Below, in pieces: positions 1 through 7,150 of a stretch of 64,000 bases of DNA (position 1 is the stretch's first letter; each line of letters begins with the position of its first letter). Source of the stretch: Nocardioides sp. REDSEA-S33_B3 (GTDB lineage: Bacteria; Actinomycetota; Actinomycetes; Propionibacteriales; Nocardioidaceae). The notes beneath the pieces are model-generated. The model searched no databases. It worked only from the letters and a program-made list of their open reading frames with translations, and was not told the DNA's origin. Location: positions 1-64,000 of the forward strand of contig LUPK01000038.1 in NCBI GenBank assembly GCA_001627335.1, given 5' to 3'. The translations under genes and the position numbers were made by a program.

Positions 1-264
1 GCATCAGCCAACGTCATGGTCATCAGGTGTCTCGCTTCTCGCCCCGTGCAGGGAAGGAACTCAGAAGTGGTGTCTCACCTCAGCCTGACGCACAGGGAGG
101 GCGCGATGCGCATTGCCATCCTGCTCGTGCTGGACCGTCATGTAGTCAAGAGCGACATGAGCCTGCCACCCCTAAGTTCGGTTACCCCAAACTGAAGCGC
201 GCACTTCTGCCGCGACGCGTGCGCGAATCTGCCGGCGAGGGGGACAGATCTCTACGCTGAACTC
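1..264. other. No convincing gene in the left edge
   Basis: No reading frame here has both actinobacterial codon bias and a recognisable protein. A 77-codon frame at 27-260 has mixed third positions and an Arg/Pro-rich product typical of a chance frame. The last 12 bases look like a leaderless promoter for the next gene. Confidence 0.5.
253..258 (+). promoter_or_regulatory. Leaderless -10 box (TACGCT) of the HEAT-repeat gene
   Basis: TACGCT is followed by 6 nt and then ATG at 265. The same TANNNT plus 6-7 nt plus start geometry recurs in this window. It supports ATG 265 as the ancestral start, and hence a frameshift downstream of it. Confidence 0.4.
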
Positions 265-340
265 ATGGCCGGATCATCGTGGGGCAAGACGCCGCGAGAG
301 CGTCGAGCAGGAGTGTGCTCGCCGTGGCAAGGATGAGGTT

Positions 341-706
341 GTGGCGGGATGCGTCGAGCTCCTCACGAAAGGCGACGCGGACCCGGATCTGATCCTGGCC
401 CTGGGTGGTCCGCCGGCGCGCTGGGTCGTCACCGGCGAGCCGCCAGGCCCTCCCTACTGGCTGCGTGTCTGGGCGTTGCGAGGTCTGCTGTGGGCCTGGG
501 ATGCCAGGGCACGCTCAGCAGTGGACACGGCACTTCAGGACGAGGCTTGGCGGGTGCGGGAGATGGCGCTTCGAGTCGTGGCCCGTCACCGGCTCGAAGA
601 CGCCGTGACGACAGCAGCCGACCTCCAAGACGACCCGAACGCCCGAGTGCGAGCCGCTGCGTCACGGGCTCTGGCCCGGCTCGCCAGCGACAAGGACAGC
701 GCCTGA
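341..706 (+). CDS. HEAT-repeat protein, probably frameshifted at its 5' end
   Basis: The 121-residue frame ends in two helical HEAT-like repeats (WRVREMALRVVARH and RVRAAASRALARLA), after a domain containing GPPYWLRVWALRGLLWAWD. Such proteins are protein-binding scaffolds of unknown partner. The open frame begins at GTG 341, but family-like sequence continues upstream without a start: frame 2 encodes VEQECARRGKDEVV from 302. A matching N-terminus (MAGSSWGKTPRER) lies in frame 1 from ATG 265. Restoring 2 bp at the GAGCGTCGAG stretch near 300 would fuse the two into about 146 residues. This is therefore either a recent pseudogene or a sequencing error. A start at 341 would remove the conserved front part. 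Confidence 0.65.
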   Translation: MAGCVELLTKGDADPDLILALGGPPARWVVTGEPPGPPYWLRVWALRGLLWAWDARARSAVDTALQDEAWRVREMALRVVARHRLEDAVTTAADLQDDPNARVRAAASRALARLASDKDSA

Positions 707-813
707 GAGTCATCGGAAAGACGTCCGCACATGCCGCGATCCGCGCACTTTGACGGGCGCCTCCTCGAGGGCGGGTTTCGTCAAAGTAGCCCGCATGGAG
801 CTCGCCAATCTCC

Positions 814-843
814 CTGCATCTCGACAGAAATGTCGAGATGCAG
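814..843. repeat. Perfect hairpin with 13-bp arms and a GAAA loop
   Basis: Arms at 814-826 and 831-843 are exact reverse complements around GAAA, a GNRA-type tetraloop. There is no T-run on either side. A second inverted repeat (CTTGACA, 6 nt, TGTCAAG) follows at 849-868. The pair lies between the HEAT gene and the HAD gene and could be an operator, a processed RNA hairpin or a terminator. Confidence 0.6.
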
Positions 844-936
844 CGAATCTTGACAACTCGCTGTCAAGGTCAAGATCTACTCAGCGAATAGACATTCGGG
901 GGCGTACGGTGTCGCGGCTCTTGCAGCGGCCCCGAT

Positions 937-942
937 TAGGAT
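937..942 (+). promoter_or_regulatory. Leaderless -10 box (TAGGAT) of the HAD gene
   Basis: TAGGAT is followed by 7 nt and GTG 950, with no Shine-Dalgarno sequence. Transcription would start at or next to the start codon. Confidence 0.45.
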
Positions 943-949
943 CCGGTTC

Positions 950-1597
950 GTGCCGCTGATCGCGCTCGACCTGGATGGGACGCTCGTCGACCAGGCGTCG
1001 GCAGCGCGCGCGTGGGCTCATGGCTTCGTCCGTGGGTGGGGCCTTCCCACCCACGAGGTCGATGTGGTCACAACTGCCCTCACCGAGCGTCGCCCCAAGG
1101 ACGAGGTCTTCGCTCGACTGGTCGACCGTCTCAGGCTCCCGACGAGCGCAGACGAGGTGTGGCGTCGTTACCGCACCGAGATGCCGTCCCTGGTCACGGT
1201 CAATGACGACGACCGTCGCGCGCTCGCCGAGTTTCGCGCTGCGGGTTGGACGCTCGGCATCGTCACGAACGGCATGGCCGACAATCAAGAGGGCAAGATT
1301 CGTCGCACCGGCCTCGACACTTTGGTCGACGGCTGGGTGATCTCGGACGTGGTCGGCGCCCGCAAGCCATCCCCCGTGATCTTCCATGCCCTTGCTGAGC
1401 GGCTCGGCTGTCCACTCGATGGATGGATGATCGGCGACAGTCTCGAATTCGATGTCGCGGGAGGCGCAGGGGTCGGGTTACAGACCGCCTGGATCGACAG
1501 CGACGGATCCGACGCGACATCCTTTCAGCCAGATCTCGTCGTGCAGTCGGTCGCAGCAGCGGCGGTAACGATCCTCGACAGCTCGGCCATGGCGTAG
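950..1597 (+). CDS. HAD-superfamily hydrolase (phosphatase-like)
   Basis: This 215-residue protein has all four HAD motifs. DLDGTLVD near residue 7 provides the nucleophilic Asp and the acid/base Asp. IVTNG near 104 is motif II. The Lys in GARKPSP near 143 is motif III. GDSLEFD near 162 is the Mg2+-binding motif IV. A helical cap follows motif I, as in the phosphoglycolate phosphatase/haloacid dehalogenase type. The Asp two residues after the nucleophile favours phosphatase over dehalogenase activity. The substrate cannot be inferred. It is monocistronic, with a GTG start fixed by the -10 box at 937. Codon bias is weaker than in most of the window. Confidence 0.85.
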   Translation: MPLIALDLDGTLVDQASAARAWAHGFVRGWGLPTHEVDVVTTALTERRPKDEVFARLVDRLRLPTSADEVWRRYRTEMPSLVTVNDDDRRALAEFRAAGWTLGIVTNGMADNQEGKIRRTGLDTLVDGWVISDVVGARKPSPVIFHALAERLGCPLDGWMIGDSLEFDVAGGAGVGLQTAWIDSDGSDATSFQPDLVVQSVAAAAVTILDSSAMA

Positions 1598-1620
1598 CCG
1601 CCCACTGCGTCGCCCTGCGC

Positions 1621-1659
1621 AGCGACGAGGCGGCGCGACGAGGCGGCGCGACGAGGCGG
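1621..1659 (+). repeat. Three tandem copies of a 13-bp GACGAGGCG-containing unit
   Basis: GACGAGGCG occurs at 1624, 1637 and 1650 with exact 13-bp period. GACGAGGCGGC reappears as loop plus 3' arm of the trp attenuator hairpin at 1786-1796. The array lies just upstream of the trpL promoter. Confidence 0.6.
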
Positions 1660-1694
1660 AGCCCTGGGGCATGCGGAGAGCGCGTGAGCGTGTG

Positions 1695-1700
1695 TAACCT
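1695..1700 (+). promoter_or_regulatory. Leaderless -10 box (TAACCT) of the trp leader
   Basis: TAACCT ends 6 nt before the GTG at 1707, so the trp leader transcript probably begins at the leader-peptide start codon. No clear -35 element is visible. Confidence 0.4.
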
Positions 1701-1706
1701 GTCGCT

Positions 1707-1742
1707 GTGCTTTGTCGATCGATCAACTGGTGGCGCGCCTAG
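1707..1742 (+). CDS. trpL: trp leader peptide, 11 residues with tandem Trp codons
   Basis: GTG 1707 to TAG 1742 encodes MLCRSINWWRA, with Trp codons TGG TGG at 1728-1733. An in-frame TAA at 1695 limits the start to GTG 1707. It precedes trpD by about 100 nt with an alternative hairpin pair between them. Translation would sense charged tRNA-Trp: stalling on Trp8-Trp9 leaves segment 1745-1751 free, while termination at TAG covers it. The start lacks a Shine-Dalgarno sequence and is probably leaderless. Small size and regulatory layout, not homology, support this gene. Confidence 0.7.
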   Translation: MLCRSINWWRA

Positions 1743-1744
1743 CC

Positions 1745-1796
1745 AGGCGGCGTCCATCTGATCGATTCTTCTATCCGGCCGCCTCGACGAGGCGGC
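1745..1796 (+). promoter_or_regulatory. trp transcription attenuator (antiterminator/terminator)
   Basis: The terminator stem pairs GCCGCCTCG (1778-1786) with CGAGGCGGC (1788-1796), followed by T-containing TGTTGCGTT. AGGCGGC (1745-1751) is complementary to GCCGCCT (1778-1784) and would form the competing antiterminator. CGCCT (1736-1740) can pair with AGGCG (1745-1749) as the 1:2 hairpin overlapping the leader stop codon. Low charged tRNA-Trp should favour the antiterminator and trpD expression. The pairings are read directly from sequence; the mechanism is inferred from the classical trp attenuator. Confidence 0.65.
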
Positions 1797-1847
1797 TGTT
1801 GCGTTATGCGAGTTGTGTCGACGAGGCCCACACCCTGAGGGCAGTCA

Positions 1848-2924
1848 ATGTCGTTCACCGCACCGCACCGCGATCTCCCCGAACCCCCCAGCTCGAAAAC
1901 GTGGCCTGATCTCCTGGACGAACTCCTCCGAGGCGGTCACCTCAATCGTGCGACGGCGCACTGGGCTATGCGGCAGATCGTGCGGGGCGAGGCCACCACA
2001 ACGCAGATCGCCGGGTTCCTGGTCGCCCTCCGCGCCAAGGGTGAGACCTCCGCGGAGATCAGCGGGTTCGTCGATGCTCTCCATGAGTCGGCGACGCCAG
2101 TGATTATCCCCGGACCGACAGTCGATATCGCAGGCACCGGGGGCGACGGCACCGGCGCGATCAACGTCTCAACGATGGCCGCGATCGTCGCCGCCGCGGC
2201 GGGCATCACCGTGGTAAAGCACGGTGGCCGGTCGGCCTCATCGCTGACCTCTGGCGCCGCGGACCTGGCCGAGCATCTCGGCATCCCGCTGGACAACAAG
2301 GCCAGCGCCGCCGCCGCGACAGCCGCGAAAGCCGGCGTCACGTTCCTCTACGCGCCGCACTTCAACGCCGGACTGCGGCACGCCATCGACGCTCGTCGCG
2401 GCCTTGGGATCCCGACCGTCTTCAACACCCTCGGTCCACTGATCAATCCGGCTAACCCGCACCACAGAGTGATCGGAGCAGCCGACCGCCGGGTAGCACC
2501 ACTCATTGCAGAGGTGCTGGCGGACCGCGGGCACACCGGCCTGGTCGTACGTGGCCGGGACGGCCTCGACAAGCTCACCACGACAGAGAGCTCCGACGTG
2601 TGGGTCGTACGAGAAGGCCGGGTCTCGACAGTCGAGCTGGATCCAGCCGTGCTCAGCCTCCCTCGTGCAGAGTCAGGTGACATTCGAGGCGGGACCGCGG
2701 CCGAGAACGCGGCGGCATTTCACGCGCTCCTTGCGGGTCAAATGGGTCCGATCCGTGACGTGGTTCTCCTCAACGCCGCCGCTGTCGCGGCGACAATGAC
2801 GTTGACCGAAGACCCGCTGGAGGAACAGATCGGCGAGGCTCTGCCTCGATGCGCAGAGGCCATCGACAGCGGAGCCGCGGGTAAGGTCCTCCGCTGTCTG
2901 GTCGCACGGGGCGACGACTGGTAG
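1848..2924 (+). CDS. trpD: Anthranilate phosphoribosyltransferase (second step of Trp synthesis)
   Basis: The 358-residue product fits the family: an N-terminal helical domain, the PRPP loop GTGGDGTGAINVS at 96-108, and FNTLGPLINP at 192-201. The enzyme joins anthranilate to PRPP. ATG 1848 has GAGGG 7 nt upstream. It stands alone behind the trp attenuator. Two family-conserved positions deviate: the usual KHGNR is KHGGR (124-128), losing an Asn of the anthranilate pocket, and the usual Asp-Glu metal pair is Asp241-Lys242 in GLDKLTT. Codon choice is less GC-extreme than downstream genes. It may be the only TrpD or a divergent paralogue; trpE, trpG and trpC are not in the window. Confidence 0.85.
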   Translation: MSFTAPHRDLPEPPSSKTWPDLLDELLRGGHLNRATAHWAMRQIVRGEATTTQIAGFLVALRAKGETSAEISGFVDALHESATPVIIPGPTVDIAGTGGDGTGAINVSTMAAIVAAAAGITVVKHGGRSASSLTSGAADLAEHLGIPLDNKASAAAATAAKAGVTFLYAPHFNAGLRHAIDARRGLGIPTVFNTLGPLINPANPHHRVIGAADRRVAPLIAEVLADRGHTGLVVRGRDGLDKLTTTESSDVWVVREGRVSTVELDPAVLSLPRAESGDIRGGTAAENAAAFHALLAGQMGPIRDVVLLNAAAVAATMTLTEDPLEEQIGEALPRCAEAIDSGAAGKVLRCLVARGDDW

Positions 2925-3171
2925 GGGACCGGTCGACCGTAGCCGCGATCCGCGTGAACCGACATTGACAGGCCCCGCCAAGCGCGACCGTTTGGTCAGA
3001 GTTCCCCGCGGGGAGCTCGGCCATCTCCGTTACATCTCGACACCGCCGCTGTCGTAGCCGGACGGACCGAACCGGTGTGTCGAGCGGTCCGATGAGTCGG
3101 AGGCGGCGGCCTGCAGCACGTTTCGGTCCGTCCGGCTCCGGGCCGCTCGACCACGGGGCACACTGCGAGGT
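2925..3171. repeat. Intergenic palindromes: 2999-3018 and long inverted repeat 3056-3071/3122-3137
   Basis: GAGTTCCCCG at 2999 and CGGGGAGCTC ending at 3018 form a 10-bp stem with one mismatch, a plausible trpD terminator. Further on, 16-bp arms at 3056-3071 and 3122-3137 are exact reverse complements separated by 50 nt. They end 34 nt before the next start codon, so the following mRNA leader could fold into a long stem. Confidence 0.5.
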
Positions 3172-3576
3172 GTGAGCCGCTTCGGACGCCGCGACGAGCC
3201 CGGTACGCCGCTGGGCGCGGGTCGCCTGGCCGACATCTCCGACCCCGCCGTACCCGACTCGCTGCGGCGCATCGTCCGCCCGGCCGGTGGCCGGGCGCAC
3301 CCGCACGTGCTGCGGATGGCCGGGGACCACCCCCGGGTGCTGGTGGCGGCACGTCCGGAGGCACTGGTCCACGTCAGCTTCGCCGACCAGGGCGACGTCG
3401 AGGCCTCCGCGGCCTGGTCGGTGGCGTTCGTGCCATGGGCGCAGGTCGAGGAGATCCGGGTGACCGGGGTGTCGATCACCTTCCGCTGGCCCGGGCACAG
3501 CGTCTCGGTGGACATGACCACCCACGAGGAGGCGCTGCAGACGGGGCTGTTCTTCCTCGACGTGCCCCACGGGTGA
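3172..3576 (+). CDS. Uncharacterised 134-residue protein
   Basis: I do not recognise the family. The protein is soluble, with no signal peptide or membrane segment. Its second half (ALVHVSFADQG, WAQVEEIRVTG, ITFRWPG) reads as alternating beta strands and could be a small beta-sandwich. Strong G/C third positions support coding. GTG 3172 was chosen because conserved-looking sequence begins at once and no upstream start is available. The gene is isolated between trpD and a convergent minus-strand operon. Confidence 0.6.
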   Translation: MSRFGRRDEPGTPLGAGRLADISDPAVPDSLRRIVRPAGGRAHPHVLRMAGDHPRVLVAARPEALVHVSFADQGDVEASAAWSVAFVPWAQVEEIRVTGVSITFRWPGHSVSVDMTTHEEALQTGLFFLDVPHG

Positions 3577-3594
3577 GCAGCGGTGCTGGGGGAC

Positions 3595-3645
3595 GTGGTC
3601 TCGACGCCCGCTCCTCGCTGGCGCTCGTCGCTGCTCGACCACCGG
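3595..3645. repeat. Dispersed palindromic element, family A
   Basis: The element runs from GTGGTCTCGACGCCC to CTGCTCGACCACCGG. Its reverse complement matches 21588-21641 at all but a few positions, and related copies occur at 58114-58221 and, in diverged form, at 8325-8410. Here it separates two convergent genes and may also act as a terminator. Confidence 0.7.
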
Positions 3646-3661
3646 AGGGCGGCCGTCGCCC

Positions 3662-4540
3662 TCAGCGCCGGTGCTTGCGCCCGTGCTTGAGCACGGTCAC
3701 CAGCCCGCCGAGCAGGTGCTGGGTGAACCGGTCGTCGTAGTACATCGTGATCTCGTGGCCCAGCGCGGTGTACCAGGACCGCCCGCGCCCCACGCGGTGC
3801 GTCCAGGCCATCGGGTGGTCGCCCATGACCCCGCTGACGCCGGGGTAGGTGGGGAACGGGTTCGCCGGGCCGGTCGGCAGGTTCGAGGTGTTGGGGTCCT
3901 GCAGGTAGCTCGACTCGTCGATCGACAGCAGCACCCGTGACCGGCCGCGGACGCTGGAGGTGAAGGAGTAGAACTCCTCGATCGGGATCAGCCACTGCTC
4001 GGGCAGGTGCCGGGTCGAGCGGTGCGTGGCGCTCTCGGTCACCATCAGGCCCGGCTGCTCCAGCGGGTGCGCCAGGAACCGGCCGCCGGCCAGCAGCCGG
4101 GTGTAGAAGGGGTTGGAGTACTCCGTGTCCGCCGCCGAGTGGACCCCGGCCCAGCCGCCGCCGCGGCGTACGAACCTCTTCAGGGCGGTGCGCTGGGCGC
4201 CCTCGAGCACGTCGCCGGTGGTGTTGACGAAGGCGATCGCGTCGTAGCCGTCGAGGCCGCGGTGGGTGAAGGCGGTCGGGTCCTCGGTCGCGTTCACGTC
4301 GAAGCCGTGGGCGGTGCCGAGGTCGGCGATCGTGGCCACCGCCGTCTCGATCGACATGTGCCGGAAGCCGGTCGTCCTGCTGAAGACCAGCAGCCGCGGC
4401 CGCTCGATCCCCGCCCAGGTCGGGGGCGCCGAGAGCACCAGGGGCGCGACCGGCGCCGCCAGGGCGGCACCCAGCAGGGCGCGCCGGCTCGGGGCGGGGA
4501 CGGTGCCGGAGGAGCCGGAGCAGGTGGAGTCGGTGCACAT
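3662..4540 (-). CDS. Exported ThuA-domain protein
   Basis: This 292-residue protein has an N-terminal export signal (PSRRALLGAALAAPVAPLVLSA, residues about 17-38, Tat-like twin Arg). A ThuA fold follows: LLVFSRTTGFRH near 50, GYDAIAFVNTTG near 98, GGGWAGVHSAADTEY near 126 and the GHE segment near 262. ThuA proteins are class-I-glutaminase-like folds linked to disaccharide and 3-keto-sugar use. It is the last gene of a three-gene operon 19 bp after the GMC oxidoreductase, with AGGAG 6 nt before ATG. It may act on the product of that oxidase outside the membrane; the reaction is not established. Confidence 0.8.
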   Translation of the reverse strand: MCTDSTCSGSSGTVPAPSRRALLGAALAAPVAPLVLSAPPTWAGIERPRLLVFSRTTGFRHMSIETAVATIADLGTAHGFDVNATEDPTAFTHRGLDGYDAIAFVNTTGDVLEGAQRTALKRFVRRGGGWAGVHSAADTEYSNPFYTRLLAGGRFLAHPLEQPGLMVTESATHRSTRHLPEQWLIPIEEFYSFTSSVRGRSRVLLSIDESSYLQDPNTSNLPTGPANPFPTYPGVSGVMGDHPMAWTHRVGRGRSWYTALGHEITMYYDDRFTQHLLGGLVTVLKHGRKHRR

Positions 4541-4559
4541 GGGGGTCTCCTGGAGCGGC

Positions 4560-6266
4560 TCAGACGGCCGAGCCGTCGGCGATGCCGCGGGCGATGCGGA
4601 TCGAGTTGGCCATGATCGTCAGCGTCGGGTTGAAGCCGGGGAAGGTCGGGAACGTCGAGGCGTCGGCGACGAAGACGTTGTCGACGTCGTGCAGTCGCCC
4701 CGAGGAGGCGCACACCGAGGTGCGCGGGTCCTCGCCCATCCGCGCGGTGCCGGCCAGGTGCGCGGTGTAGGTGATGCCGGAGTTGATCAACGGGAACGGC
4801 AGCACGATCGCGCCGATCGACTCCGGGGTCGCCTGGTGGGCGGCGAGCATCTGCGCGCCGAGGTAGGTCGCGGCCGCCTGCTCGTGCCGGTGCGGGGAGT
4901 AGGTGATCCGCGCCGCCGGGTTGCCGAGGAAGTCGGTGACGTCGGGGTCGAGGTCGACCCGGTTCTCGGCCTGCGGGAGGTCCTGGTGGACCAGCTGCGA
5001 GCCGGCCACCCCGGCGTGCGGCCCGACCCGCATGGCGGCCTTGTGGGCCGCCCCGTAGCCGGCGAAGCCCGCCATCAGCTGCGCACCGTTGATCGGCGGA
5101 CCGCCCGAGCCGAGCTGGATGATGCCGCCGGTCAGGTACGGCACCCCGAGCGCGCTCACCTCCGGCCCGGTGAACGGGCCCACGAGGTCGTCGATCTGCA
5201 GCGTCGTCGACTGCGCCCGCAGCGGGTGCACCGTGAAGGGGAAGAAGGCGGCGGCGATCGTGAAGTTGTGGAACATCATGTTCCGGCCGACCTGGTCCGA
5301 ACGGTTGCCCAGCCCGGTCGGGTGGGCACGGTTCGCCGACATCAGCAGCAGCCGCGCGGTGTTGATCGGGCTGCCGGCCAGCACCACGGTCGAGGCGGGG
5401 ATGCGGTGCACCTTCCCCCGGACGTCGCGGTAGCGCACCGCCCGCGCCCGACGGCCGTTGCGCGTGGTCTCCACCCGGTCCACGAACGCCCGCTCGACCA
5501 CCCGCACCCGACCGGTCCGCATCGCGGGGTTGAGGAACGACACCAGCGCGTCGCCCCGGGCGTTGATCGGGCAGCCGAAGCCCGAGCACATCCCGCAGGA
5601 GTTGCACGCCGGACGGCCCTTGCGGTGCTCGGAGTTCACCGCCGCCGGGTAGGGGTAGGGCTCCATCCCGACCAGGCGCGCCCCCTGGGCGAGCAGGCCG
5701 GCGGCGTACCCCGTCGGGTTGGGCGGCATCGGGAAGTCGCGCCGACGCGGGGACTGCTCGAGGGTGCGCGCCGGCATCGCTGCGCGGTCGCCCTGGACGC
5801 CGACCTGGCGCTCGACGAGGTCGTAGTACGGCGCGAGGTCGTCGTAGCCGATCGGCCAGTCCGCCACCTGGGCGCCGTCGATCGGCCCCCTGTCGGAGAG
5901 CAGCGAGAAGTCCTGCTTCCAGAAGCGCGGCGTCTTGGCGTTGTAGTGCAGGCTCGTGCCGCCCACGGCCGCGCCGAGCTGACCGAGCGCGCCCTGCGCC
6001 GAGCGCGCGACCCCGGAGGAGGCCTCGGCCTGGGTGCGCGTCGTGTAGGGCTCGAGGTCGCCGTCGGGGAACCCGAAGCCGCGGTAGCCCTTCACCTCGT
6101 CCGAGCCGTACTCCGTGCCGAGCCGACCGCTCGACCGCTTGCCCAGCCCCGGGCGGAGGTTGCGTCCGCGCTCCAGGACCGTCACGTCCCACCCCTGGCG
6201 AGCCAGCTCCCACGCGGCCGCGGACCCGGCCGCGCCGGAGCCGACGACCACCGCCTCCCGGCTCAC
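4560..6266 (-). CDS. GMC-family flavoprotein oxidoreductase (sugar/alcohol dehydrogenase subunit)
   Basis: The protein has 568 residues. The FAD dinucleotide fold is VVVGSGAAGSAAAWELA (6-22). The GMC active-site pair is His503 in YTAHLAGTARMG and Asn546 in FPGFNPTLT. Four cysteines at 221, 224, 227 and 232 (CNSCGMC then GC) resemble the Fe-S-binding insert of membrane-bound FAD sugar dehydrogenases. It starts GTG 6266, overlapping the upstream subunit-3 gene by 4 bp, and lacks its own signal, so it may be exported piggyback on the Tat-signal partner. Likely role: periplasmic oxidation of a sugar or glycoside hydroxyl. A steroid or alcohol substrate is possible. Confidence 0.85.
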   Translation of the reverse strand: MSREAVVVGSGAAGSAAAWELARQGWDVTVLERGRNLRPGLGKRSSGRLGTEYGSDEVKGYRGFGFPDGDLEPYTTRTQAEASSGVARSAQGALGQLGAAVGGTSLHYNAKTPRFWKQDFSLLSDRGPIDGAQVADWPIGYDDLAPYYDLVERQVGVQGDRAAMPARTLEQSPRRRDFPMPPNPTGYAAGLLAQGARLVGMEPYPYPAAVNSEHRKGRPACNSCGMCSGFGCPINARGDALVSFLNPAMRTGRVRVVERAFVDRVETTRNGRRARAVRYRDVRGKVHRIPASTVVLAGSPINTARLLLMSANRAHPTGLGNRSDQVGRNMMFHNFTIAAAFFPFTVHPLRAQSTTLQIDDLVGPFTGPEVSALGVPYLTGGIIQLGSGGPPINGAQLMAGFAGYGAAHKAAMRVGPHAGVAGSQLVHQDLPQAENRVDLDPDVTDFLGNPAARITYSPHRHEQAAATYLGAQMLAAHQATPESIGAIVLPFPLINSGITYTAHLAGTARMGEDPRTSVCASSGRLHDVDNVFVADASTFPTFPGFNPTLTIMANSIRIARGIADGSAV

Positions 6267-7150
6267 AGCAGGTCCTCCACGTCCGCCAGCAGGGCGCTGA
6301 GCCGCTCGGTGAGCACCCGGAGGTCGCCCTCGGCCTCGGCGAGCAGTCCCATCGCGGCCTCGGAGGTCGCCAGTGCCATCGCCGGGCCGTACGCCGCGAG
6401 CGCGCTGGTCACGTCGAGCAGCGGCAGCATCTCGATCTCGGGGTCGGTGACCTCCTCGTCGGTGTAGCCGCGCGGCTGTCGGTCGCCGTCGAAGCCGATG
6501 CCCTCCCAGCCCAGGCCGTCGCGGTTGCCGCCGTACTCCGGCGCACCCCACGTGCCCTCGAAGGCGTGGGTCACCGCGACACCCATCATCGCGGTGACGT
6601 CGGGGTCCTGCGTGGTCTGCAGCGCCAGGTCGCGCAGCGGCCCGGGCAGGTCGGCGAAGCCGGGGACGCTCGCGGCGAGCGCGTCGAGGCCCCGGGTGTA
6701 GACCTTCTGCAGCCGCCGCACCCGGCGCTTCCACGCCTTGCGCTCGTAGGCGTCCAGCGGCAGGAACCGCTCGAAGTCGTTGCGCCGCGCGCCGCCGCGG
6801 TCGGAGAACGGCCCACCGGCGTAGATCCGCGGTGGGTCGGTGCGGAAGGCGCCCAGCAGGGCGTCGATGCTCTCGTGCGCCCGGGCCGCCAGCGCCCCGG
6901 GGGCGCCGTCGTCCGCCGGCACCACCCGGTCGACGACCGCCGCCAGCGTGGCCAGCTGGTCCTCGTCGAGGAAGCGCGCCCGGTCGCGGCCGACCGGGAC
7001 GGCCACCGCCGGGAGACCGGGTACGGCGAGCAGCGCGACCGTGCCCGCGGCGCCGGCCAGGACGCCGCGCCGGGTCGGCTGAGCGGAGCCGTCCGGCCGG
7101 TCCGGGAGGCCGGGCCAGGGCAGGTCGACAGCGGGTATGTCCGTGGTCAC
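6263..7150 (-). CDS. Gluconate 2-dehydrogenase subunit 3-like protein, Tat-exported
   Basis: This 295-residue protein begins with a Tat signal (TRRGVLAGAAGTVALLAVPGL, about 26-46). The helical domain of small gamma subunits follows, with DEDQLATLAAVVDRVVPADDGAPG near 62 and a C-terminal segment containing WGAPEYGGNRDGLGWEGIGF. In gluconate and FAD-glucose dehydrogenases this subunit chaperones and exports the GMC catalytic subunit, encoded here immediately downstream with a GTGA overlap. GTG 7150 is the first in-frame start. It is divergent from the LLM gene at 7303. The cytochrome partner is not in the window. Confidence 0.8.
   Translation of the reverse strand: MTTDIPAVDLPWPGLPDRPDGSAQPTRRGVLAGAAGTVALLAVPGLPAVAVPVGRDRARFLDEDQLATLAAVVDRVVPADDGAPGALAARAHESIDALLGAFRTDPPRIYAGGPFSDRGGARRNDFERFLPLDAYERKAWKRRVRRLQKVYTRGLDALAASVPGFADLPGPLRDLALQTTQDPDVTAMMGVAVTHAFEGTWGAPEYGGNRDGLGWEGIGFDGDRQPRGYTDEEVTDPEIEMLPLLDVTSALAAYGPAMALATSEAAMGLLAEAEGDLRVLTERLSALLADVEDLL

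Noticed and set aside
707-949. Small coding frames between the HEAT and HAD genes
   Set aside because: They lack third-position G/C bias and cross the palindromes at 814-868.
4007-6467. Long plus-strand frames opposite the GMC operon
   Set aside because: Products are Arg/Gly/Val-rich antisense shadows without domains; the minus strand carries clear FAD, GMC and Tat motifs.
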